This document shows, piece after piece, positions 1-5,166 of a stretch of DNA of 11,411 nucleotides (positions within the stretch are counted from its first letter, which is position 1; each line of letters opens with the position of its first letter). The stretch covers positions 1 to 11,411 of the forward strand of contig DASUFI010000321.1 of the NCBI GenBank assembly GCA_036274635.1, in the 5' to 3' direction. The notes beneath the pieces were generated by a model. It did not search any database, was not told the DNA's origin, and saw only the letters and a list, made by a program, of their open reading frames with translations. Both the position numbers and the translations under genes were made by a program. The stretch is from DASUFI01 sp036274635. GTDB lineage: Bacteria > Planctomycetota > B15-G4.

Positions 1-100
1 TGCGAGCCGCGACGTCCTCACCATCTCGGGCATCATGGCGGCCAGTGTACGCCTCGCCTCGTACGTGCGCGCGTCCCGGCGAAGCGCATCGCCGACCGCC

Positions 101-487
101 TCAGCCGATGCGCGCCCCATGCTCCCGCAGCAGCTCGCGCAGCAGAGACCGATGGCAGCGCGACTCGTCTTGGCAGTAGCAGCCCACCGAGAAGTTCGTG
201 CCGTGCGACAGGGCCGCGAGCAGGTCGAGCAGCCGGCTGTTCGCGGGACGCGCCATCTCGGCGCGGTAGCGGCGCGCAAAGGCCTTCCACGCGCGCGGGG
301 ACTCGGCGCGCAGGGCCCGCTTGACCGTCGCCGCGGCGGGCGCGAGTTCCGGCACCCAGACGTCGTACCAGTTGCCCGACGCGAACCGCGAGCGCGGCAC
401 GCCGCGCGGCGGGCGCCGCACCGTGCCGAGGCGCAGTCCCTCGCGCGGGTGGCGCCGCGTGCCCAGGCGAACGATACGCACGACCAT
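101..487 (-). CDS. DUF488 family protein
   Basis: A 128-aa protein matching the DUF488 family; its biochemical function is not established. The N-terminus reads MVVRIVRLGTRR, followed by the family's conserved GLRLGTVRRPPRGVP block (about residues 17-31) and the YDVWVPELAP block (41-50). The C-terminal half carries the family signature VGCYCQDESRCHRSLL (101-116), with Cys103, Cys105, Cys111 and His112 as likely metal-binding or redox residues. The frame stays open upstream, but this ATG is chosen because an AGGGAG ribosome-binding site (493-498) sits 5 bases before it and because homologous N-termini begin here. The upstream VOC gene stops 16 bp earlier, so the two are probably co-transcribed. 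Length is normal for the short form of the family. Family assignment is confident; the physiological role is unknown. Confidence 0.9.
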   Translation of the reverse strand: MVVRIVRLGTRRHPREGLRLGTVRRPPRGVPRSRFASGNWYDVWVPELAPAAATVKRALRAESPRAWKAFARRYRAEMARPANSRLLDLLAALSHGTNFSVGCYCQDESRCHRSLLRELLREHGARIG

Positions 488-503
488 CGCGGCTCCCTGC
501 GCC

Positions 504-917
504 TCACGCGCCGAGTGGACGCACGATCTCCCACGAGTGCCCGAAGGGATCGAGCACGCGTCCCATGCGGAAGCCGTGCATCTCGGCCACCTCATGGACC
601 GCCTGCGCCCCCGCGGCGACGGCGCGCGCGAAGGCGGCATCCGGATCCGCCACGGTGAGGATCATGCGCACGGTGCCGCCGCCCAGCGACTCGGGGCTGA
701 AGTTCCCGTGCGGAGGCGACTCGTCCGCCACCCAGAACTCCGCGCCCTCCACGGCCAGCCGGCACACGACCTCGCCCGCGGGGTCCTCGATGCGGAAGAC
801 CTCCACCGCTCCCAGCGCGGCCTTGTAGAAGTCGACCGCGCGCTGGCCCCTCCGCACCGACAGCATCGGCGCGAGGGAGCACGTGATCGACGGACGCACG
901 CCGGCGCTCGGGGCCAT
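504..917 (-). CDS. VOC family protein (glyoxalase/bleomycin-resistance fold, PhnB-like)
   Basis: A 137-aa protein of the vicinal oxygen chelate superfamily. It has the expected paired beta-alpha-beta-beta-beta modules: SLAPMLSVRRGQRAVDFYKAALGA (split over residues 14-37) with the typical AVDFYKAALGA helix, and a second module from TVRMILTVADPDAAFARAVAAGA (about 82-104). It ends with the signature RVLDPFGHSWEIV (120-132), where Glu130 is a likely metal ligand of the fold. Members act as glyoxalases, dioxygenases, epimerases or antibiotic-binding proteins; the sequence does not say which. The PHGNFSPESLGGG insertion resembles PhnB-like members. A GGAGA ribosome-binding site (923-927) precedes the ATG by 5 bases. 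It is the first gene of a two-gene unit with the DUF488 gene downstream. The cytoplasm is the likely location, since no signal peptide is seen. Confidence 0.92.
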   Translation of the reverse strand: MAPSAGVRPSITCSLAPMLSVRRGQRAVDFYKAALGAVEVFRIEDPAGEVVCRLAVEGAEFWVADESPPHGNFSPESLGGGTVRMILTVADPDAAFARAVAAGAQAVHEVAEMHGFRMGRVLDPFGHSWEIVRPLGA

Positions 918-991
918 GGCTCTCTCCGTGGGGAGCCGGTCACTCTACGCCGCGGATGGCGGCTGCGCGCCGGTCGCGGCCAGGCAATGCG

Positions 992-1029
992 CGGGCCCGG
1001 CCGTCAGCACGAGCTGGCGGCCGGGCCCG
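992..1029. terminator. Strong GC hairpin downstream of the GlsB-type gene, probable terminator
   Basis: The 12-base arms CGGGCCCGGCCG (992-1003) and CGGCCGGGCCCG (1018-1029) are perfectly complementary. They continue inward through one T/G pair (1004/1017) and CAGC/GCTG to a 4-base ACGA loop, giving a stem of about 17 bp. It lies 23 bases past the stop of the GlsB-type gene and 75 bases before the VOC gene in transcription direction. No T-tract follows on the minus strand, so it may act as a Rho-assisted stop or an mRNA 3'-end stabiliser. Stability is slightly better as plus-strand RNA because the odd pair is then U-G. Confidence 0.6.
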
Positions 1030-1051
1030 GTTCGCGCTCGAGCGTCGCCGG

Positions 1052-1327
1052 TCAGGTCGGTGCCGAGCCGGCGCGCCGGATGAGGCGCACCAGCACGATG
1101 AGCACGACCGCGCCGACCGTGGACACGAGGATGGCCCAGCCGAGGCCGCCGCCCGTGGACACGCCGAGCTGCCGGAAGAGCCAGCCGCCGAAGAGCGCGC
1201 CCAGCACGCCGACGACGATGTCGCCGATGACGCCGTAGCCGCCGCCCTTGACGAGCACGCCGGCCAGCCAGCCGGCGATGAGGCCGATCAGGATGAACCA
1301 GAGGAAGTCAGTTCCATTGCCGCTCAT
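1052..1327 (-). CDS. GlsB/YeaQ/YmgE family small membrane protein
   Basis: A 91-aa inner-membrane protein of the GlsB/YeaQ/YmgE family (also named transglycosylase-associated protein). It is induced by stress in several bacteria, but its molecular function is unresolved. Three hydrophobic helices are visible at about residues 7-25, 32-52 and 62-82. The family's small-residue packing motifs are LIGLIAGWLAG (13-23), GVIGDIVVGVLGALFGGWL (32-50) and the final GAVVLIVLVRLIRR. Length matches the usual 80-90 aa. The frame is open further upstream, but that extension is basic and not family-like. The ATG at 1327 has a GGAG site (1335-1338) 7 bases upstream and gives the standard N-terminus MSGNGTDFLWFILIGLIAGW. 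It appears monocistronic, with a 279-bp upstream gap and a strong hairpin just downstream. Confidence 0.93.
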   Translation of the reverse strand: MSGNGTDFLWFILIGLIAGWLAGVLVKGGGYGVIGDIVVGVLGALFGGWLFRQLGVSTGGGLGWAILVSTVGAVVLIVLVRLIRRAGSAPT

Positions 1328-1404
1328 CGGTGGACTCCGAAGGGCCTGGTGTGGGGCCCGCAGGGGGCCGAGCTGCATGGAGCGCGGCGCCCCGCCAGCC
1401 CGGG

Positions 1405-1424
1405 CGGCTCGAAGGGACGAGCCG
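1405..1424. other. Small inverted repeat upstream of the GlsB-type gene
   Basis: The seven-base arms CGGCTCG (1405-1411) and CGAGCCG (1418-1424) flank a six-base loop. The element lies 77 bases before the GlsB-type start and 182 bases after the stop of the upstream propeller gene. It could be a leader hairpin, an operator or a weak terminator; no T-tract follows. The rest of the 1328-1606 gap has no supportable gene. It does contain a comparatively A/T-richer stretch (about 1430-1540) where the GlsB-type promoter probably lies, but I cannot pick convincing -35/-10 boxes. Confidence 0.3.
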
Positions 1425-1606
1425 TGCCGGACAATGAGCAACTGACGTGCCAGCACGACTTCCGCCAAGGGAAGTTGCGAAGGGCGCGCTGGACGCGGCC
1501 GGAACCGGCCCTCCGCCGCAAGTTGCACAAACTGCACTGGCGCTCGCGCCTCGCCCGCCGCGCTACTCCGGCCTCGACTCGTCGATCCGCGCGCTGCCCC
1601 GCCGCG

Positions 1607-3040
1607 TCACGGCGCCTCGCTCACGAAGTGCGCCTTCACCTTGCGCGCCTTGTCCAGCGTGACCTCGCACACCGGCTCGACGCCGTCGCCTGCGCCCGAC
1701 CAGTGCGAGAACACGAAGCCCGGCTGCGCGACCGCCGTGAGCGTCACGACCGTGCCGGGGTACAGCTTCGCGGACTCCTTCGAGGTGCTCTCCAGGCCGC
1801 CCGGCGCGACGCTGACGGTGCCGGATTCCGGCGGCGCCACGGCCACCGTGAGCTTGGCCCCCTTCAGGATCGCCGCGTCCACGCGCGGCAGCTCGTTCAG
1901 CCCGCGGCGCAGCGCGAGGTGCAGGATGTCGTTGGCGTCGACGGCCATCGACCACGGGGTGCCGACCTTGCCCTTGATCAGGTACGGCAGCCAGAGGCTC
2001 CCGTCCCGCGAGGCGAGGAAGGCGCGCGTGACCGCGGCCTCGCCCTTCACGAAGGTGAGCTCGGCCGCCAGCTGCAGCCGCCCCGCGGAGTCCGCCAGCA
2101 GCACGGGCGAGTCGCCGACCGCGTGCACCTCGTCGGGCAGCCCCACGCCGAAGAAGCTCGACGACGTGATCAAGGCCTCGTGCTCCCAGCCGCCGGGGCC
2201 CAGCCACGCGTGCCGCAGCTCGAGGTTCAGCTCGGAGTTGTAGGCGACGTGCGGCACGCCTGCCGCGTCGAAGGCCAGGCTGCCGCTGCGGCCGGTGTCG
2301 ATCACGTCGGCGTCCCAGCCCGCCCCGTCGCGCACGCCGAAGACCAGCTGCGTGCTCGCCGCCTGCACGCTGAAGGTGGCGTACACCTTGCCGTCGCGCA
2401 GCACGAGCGAGCTGCGGCCGAAGTACAGGCCGCCGCTCGCGATGGTCTCGCCCTCCCAGCCCGTCGGCGTCTGCACCAGGTAGCGGACGTCCTGGGTCAC
2501 GCCGGAGCCCTCGATGTCGAGGATGTGCACGCTGCCGGCGTCGTCGAGGACGAGGGACACCGCCGAGCCGCCGTCCTCGAGCGTCTCGATCTGCCAGCCG
2601 CCGCCGTCGTCGTGCGCGTAGCGCAGGATCGACGTCGGGCCCTGCTGCACCCCGTAGGCCAGGTGCAGTCCGCCCTCCGCATCGAAGGCCAGCGCGACGT
2701 CCGGCAGGATGAAGGCCTCGTCGTCGATCACTTCCGACGTCCAGGTCTTGCCGTCATTCACCGCGTGCGTGAGGCCCGACGCCGACGGTGCGCGGTTCAC
2801 GTAGGCCACGTGCGTCCGGCCCTCGGCATCGAGGGCGATGGCCGCGCTCAGCCCCTTGCCCAGCGCCTTGTGCTTCCACTTCAGCGCGGAGGGCGGCTGC
2901 CACTCGGCCCCGAGCGTCGTCGCAGGCGCCAGAGCCGCGCCCGCCGCCGCCGCCGCCTGGGCCGCCGCGCGCCCGGCGGGCAGCACCGCGACGACCAGCA
3001 CGGCCGCGAGCAGGGGGCCGGCGGCGCTGCGCGCTTGCAT
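1607..3040 (-). CDS. Secreted beta-propeller-like protein with C-terminal InlB-type B-repeat
   Basis: A 477-aa exported protein of unknown function. Residues 1-28 form a Sec signal peptide (hydrophobic LLAAVLVVAVL, then AGRAAAQ with likely cleavage near AAA-Q). Residues about 60-390 hold repeated blade motifs of the form [AV]-x-D-A-x-G-x-x-H-[VL]-A-Y: ALDAEGRTHVAY (69-80), AFDAEGGLHLAY (118-129), VLDDAGSVHILD (164-175), AFDAAGVPHVAY (256-267) and AVDANDILHLAL (366-377). More degenerate copies near 213 and 315 suggest about seven blades of a sialidase/BNR-like propeller. Residues about 395-473 match a divergent InlB B-repeat, with the hallmark VTLTAVAQPGFVFSHWSG and the closing KARKVKAHF. The frame could begin at the GTG three bases earlier; I chose the ATG. 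No good ribosome-binding site is visible. No catalytic motif is seen; a binding or surface role is inferred. Confidence 0.85.
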   Translation of the reverse strand: MQARSAAGPLLAAVLVVAVLPAGRAAAQAAAAAGAALAPATTLGAEWQPPSALKWKHKALGKGLSAAIALDAEGRTHVAYVNRAPSASGLTHAVNDGKTWTSEVIDDEAFILPDVALAFDAEGGLHLAYGVQQGPTSILRYAHDDGGGWQIETLEDGGSAVSLVLDDAGSVHILDIEGSGVTQDVRYLVQTPTGWEGETIASGGLYFGRSSLVLRDGKVYATFSVQAASTQLVFGVRDGAGWDADVIDTGRSGSLAFDAAGVPHVAYNSELNLELRHAWLGPGGWEHEALITSSSFFGVGLPDEVHAVGDSPVLLADSAGRLQLAAELTFVKGEAAVTRAFLASRDGSLWLPYLIKGKVGTPWSMAVDANDILHLALRRGLNELPRVDAAILKGAKLTVAVAPPESGTVSVAPGGLESTSKESAKLYPGTVVTLTAVAQPGFVFSHWSGAGDGVEPVCEVTLDKARKVKAHFVSEAP

Positions 3041-3113
3041 CACGCGACCAAGTTACCACCGTGCCGTGCCCGGGTGTTGCCCCGGTGACGTGGCGACGCG
3101 CGAAACGGCGCTG

Positions 3114-3872
3114 TCAGGCCTTGCGCGCCGCGTAGATCTGCACATCGCCCTTCACGCTGCGCAGCAGGCTGCCGAGGCCTGGCAGGTTCAGCCAGCGATC
3201 CCGCCCGGGCGCGTCGATGTAGGTGTAGGTGTCGAAGGCCTCGACCCGGAAGCCCACGCTCTCGATGAGCGCGCGCAGCTCGCGCACCGAGTAGATCTTG
3301 ATGTGCAGCGTCGGGGCGTTCCAGGTGCGCTTGATCTCGCGCAGCGCCTCCCGCTGCGGGGTGTCGCGCTCGAGCCAGTCGTTCAGGCGGCGGAAGCCCT
3401 TGCGGTGGAAGAGGAAGGCGTCGTTGTCCGTGTCCAGCACCAGCCGCCCGCCCGGCCGCAGCACGCGGTGGACCTCCTGCATCATCTGCTGCCCGAGATC
3501 CTCGGCCAAGTGCTCGATGATGTCGTTCACCAGCACCACGTCGAAGGACGCCGACCGCAACGGCACCCGCGTCGCGTCGGCGCGCAGCACGCCCAGCTGC
3601 GGCAGCCGCTCGCGGCAGATCTCCAGCGCCGTGCCCGAGAAGTCGAGGCCCGCGACCCACGCGCCCCGCCGCGCGGCCTCGCCGCCGAAGAAGCCGACGC
3701 CGCAGCCCAGGTCCAGCACCCGCCGCCCCTGCACCTCGCCCATGAAGCGCATCACGTTGGCCACGCGCTGGCGGTAGACCCCGCGCTCGTAGCGCACGAC
3801 GTGGCCCTCGAAGTACTTGCGGTCGTACTGGTCCGCGTCGAAGGCGGACTTGTCGTGCTCGAGCAGGGTCAT
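3114..3872 (-). CDS. Class I SAM-dependent methyltransferase
   Basis: A 252-aa Rossmann-fold methyltransferase of the Methyltransf_11/23 type; the substrate cannot be told from sequence. The motifs are in order. Motif I is VLDLGCGVGFFGGEAARRG (52-70), which binds SAM. The acidic end of strand 2 is AGLDFS (74-79), followed by LRADATRVP. Motif II is FDVVLVNDIIEHL (110-122) and motif III is VLRPGGRLVLDT (137-148). The N-terminal stretch MTLLEHDKSAFDADQYDRKY with FEGHVVRYERGVYRQR resembles UbiG-like or sugar/lipid O-methyltransferases. Codons before MTLLEH are open but read as non-protein-like, low-complexity sequence, so this start is preferred; its upstream AGG-like site is weak. It stands alone: a 201-bp gap with inverted repeats precedes it and a 73-bp gap follows before the propeller gene. 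The cytoplasm is the likely location. Confidence 0.92.
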   Translation of the reverse strand: MTLLEHDKSAFDADQYDRKYFEGHVVRYERGVYRQRVANVMRFMGEVQGRRVLDLGCGVGFFGGEAARRGAWVAGLDFSGTALEICRERLPQLGVLRADATRVPLRSASFDVVLVNDIIEHLAEDLGQQMMQEVHRVLRPGGRLVLDTDNDAFLFHRKGFRRLNDWLERDTPQREALREIKRTWNAPTLHIKIYSVRELRALIESVGFRVEAFDTYTYIDAPGRDRWLNLPGLGSLLRSVKGDVQIYAARKA

Positions 3873-3975
3873 CGACGGGATCCGGGGGCGGCGCGGCGGG
3901 GAAGGGTAGCCCAGCGGCGCGCAGGGCGACAAGGCGCGGCCGGGGGCAAGATGCGCGACGGTGGTCGCGCGACTC

Positions 3976-4022
3976 CGCACTGAAGCTGCACGGAAGCAGT
4001 GCATATGCAGTGCTTCAGTGCG
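3976..4022. promoter_or_regulatory. Overlapping inverted repeats (alternative hairpins) between the 3-TM gene and the methyltransferase gene
   Basis: The outer arms CGCACTGAAGC (3976-3986) and GCTTCAGTGCG (4012-4022) are a perfect 11-bp inverted repeat around a 25-base loop. A second near-perfect palindrome of 24 bp (3993-4016), centred on TGCATATGCA and broken by one G/G pair, lies partly inside it and shares bases 4012-4016 with the right outer arm. The two folds therefore exclude each other. The core also contains GCAGTGC twice (3996-4002, 4007-4013) and CAGTGC once more (4016-4021). The element starts 51 bases past the stop of the 3-TM gene and ends 104 bases before the methyltransferase start. 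It could be a bidirectional terminator, an operator or a leader switch. No T-tract is adjacent. Confidence 0.55.
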
Positions 4023-4073
4023 CGCGCCGCGACCGACTCCTCGTCCGCGTGCCGGATGCGGCGCCGGCCGGCC

Positions 4074-4757
4074 TCAGGCCGCCAGCGTGACCGCGGCGCG
4101 CCGCGGAAACCGCACGTGGTACAGCTTCACGAGCTGCTCGAGGAAGTCGGCGCCGCTGTAGTCGAGGATGAGGTAGCCGAGCATGTCGACGCGCGTCGAG
4201 TCGTCGAGGTCCTTGCGGCCGTCGATGATCTTGAGGGCGTCGCCGATGTCCTGCTTGTCGTCGTCGGAGAGGTCCTGCATGGCGGCCAGCAGCTCGGAGA
4301 CGAAGAAGCCGAAGGCGTGGTGGTAATCCACGCTCACCAGCTGCTCGGACACCTTGCGCAGGCGGACGTTGGCGCGCTCGCGGTCGATGTCGCGGGCGAT
4401 GGCGGCCAGCAGCTTCTCGAAGAACTGGCCGGGGCCGGTCTCGGTGACCGTGCCGTCGGCGCCCTTGAAGCCGGTGATCTTGGTGCGGGAGATCGTGCGG
4501 GCCACGAAGCCGGCCAGGAAGATCTGGGTGAGCAGGGTGACGGTGTTCTGCGGCTCGTCGAGGTAGCGCAGGCCCAGCAGGACGAGGCCGGCGGACAGGC
4601 CGCTGAGGAGCAGGAAGGCCACGCCGGGAGAGCAGGTGACGGCGCGGCCGGGCGCCTCCTTGAAGCGGCCCATGAGCTCGGCGGCCGCGGCCAGGGCCGA
4701 GAGCACGCCGGCGATCACGCACCAGCCCGCCGTCGCGGAGACCAGCCAGTCAGACAT
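4074..4757 (-). CDS. Unknown three-helix membrane protein with helical cytoplasmic domain (CHAT cassette)
   Basis: A 227-aa protein I do not recognise. Three hydrophobic helices occupy about residues 5-28 (VSATAGWCVIAGVLSALAAA), 44-64 (PGVAFLLLSGLSAGLVLLGL) and 73-91 (VTLLTQIFLAGFVARTIS). Basic residues RTK follow helix 3, which favours a cytoplasmic C-terminus. After a short Gly/Thr loop (97-110), residues 111-215 are strongly helical and charged (FFEKLLAAIARDIDRERANV, then SELLAAMQDLSDDDKQDI and so on), ending in KLYHVRFPRR. No enzyme motif is visible. The start is fixed by a strong GGAGGA site (4764-4769) 6 bases upstream; an in-frame start 6 codons earlier would place that site inside the gene. 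It follows the winged-helix-like gene by 36 bp and is the last gene of the CHAT cassette. A partner, anchor or substrate of the protease is possible but is inference. Confidence 0.85.
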   Translation of the reverse strand: MSDWLVSATAGWCVIAGVLSALAAAAELMGRFKEAPGRAVTCSPGVAFLLLSGLSAGLVLLGLRYLDEPQNTVTLLTQIFLAGFVARTISRTKITGFKGADGTVTETGPGQFFEKLLAAIARDIDRERANVRLRKVSEQLVSVDYHHAFGFFVSELLAAMQDLSDDDKQDIGDALKIIDGRKDLDDSTRVDMLGYLILDYSGADFLEQLVKLYHVRFPRRAAVTLAA

Positions 4758-4763
4758 CGGGGT

Positions 4764-4769
4764 TCCTCC
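4764..4769 (-). promoter_or_regulatory. Strong ribosome-binding site of the 3-TM protein
   Basis: GGAGGA on the minus strand lies 6 bases before the ATG at 4757. It decides the start of the three-helix membrane protein and is one of the two best Shine-Dalgarno matches in the window (the other precedes the M28 peptidase), which suggests this last cassette gene is well translated. Confidence 0.8.
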
Positions 4770-4793
4770 GAGCACGGGCCGCGGGGCCGGTGA

Positions 4794-5120
4794 CTACATG
4801 ACTTCGACTTGCGCGCGGCCGACGGCCGTCAGCGCGACGAGGTGGTTGCCGCCGTCCGCGCGCTGCAGCAGGTCGAGGCAGCCGGCCTTGACCAGCGCGA
4901 TCACGGGATCCACGCAGCTCTCCATGGCGCGCCCCAGCAGGGTGGCCATCTCGGAGACGAGCAGCGGCTTGCGGGGCGCGAGCTTGAAGAGCCGCAGGAG
5001 CTCGGCCGCGCCGGGTGGCATGGCCTCGTCGAGCACGGCCTGGGACTGCGGGCCGTCCGTGGAGCGGAACTGCGCGCGGGCCAGGAAGGCGATGTCGAAC
5101 TTGCGCTTGCGGTCGTTCAT
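4794..5120 (-). CDS. Small winged-helix-like protein, putative regulator of the CHAT cassette
   Basis: A 108-aa protein with a probable winged-helix fold. After a basic N-terminus (MNDRKRKFDIAFLARAQFRS) and a linker, residues 36-105 follow the MarR/ArsR-like order. A helix AAELLRLFKLA comes first. The helix-turn-helix is PLLVSEMATLLGRAMESCVDPVIALVKAG: SEMATLLG is the first HTH helix and SCVDPVIALVKAG is the putative recognition helix. The wing is CLDLLQRADGGNHLVALT, and TAVGRAQVEVM closes the domain. This resembles the 'LT..G' ending of MarR-type domains. It could bind DNA and autoregulate the cassette, or be a protein-interaction wHTH as often found in conflict systems. The gene lies 46 bp after the protease gene and 36 bp before the membrane-protein gene. 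A run of five G (minus strand, about 5130-5134) is the only ribosome-binding candidate. Confidence 0.8.
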   Translation of the reverse strand: MNDRKRKFDIAFLARAQFRSTDGPQSQAVLDEAMPPGAAELLRLFKLAPRKPLLVSEMATLLGRAMESCVDPVIALVKAGCLDLLQRADGGNHLVALTAVGRAQVEVM

Positions 5121-5166
5121 GGCGGCATACCCCCGGGCGCCTATCGGTCGCCGCGGGATCCCGACT

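Noticed and set aside
1..36. Possible start of a further minus-strand gene running off the left edge (MMPEMVRTSRLA)
   Set aside because: Only 12 codons are visible and no convincing ribosome-binding site precedes them; it is plausible from the 64-bp spacing to the DUF488 stop but cannot be supported.
3066..3083. Short hairpin CCGGG/CCCGG between the propeller start and the methyltransferase stop
   Set aside because: Only five paired bases and no T-tract; expected by chance at this GC content.
956..3088. A 710-codon open frame on the plus strand
   Set aside because: It lies antisense to the GlsB-type and propeller genes, reads as low-complexity Arg/Ala/His-rich sequence with no domain, and is explained by the extreme G/C third-position bias.
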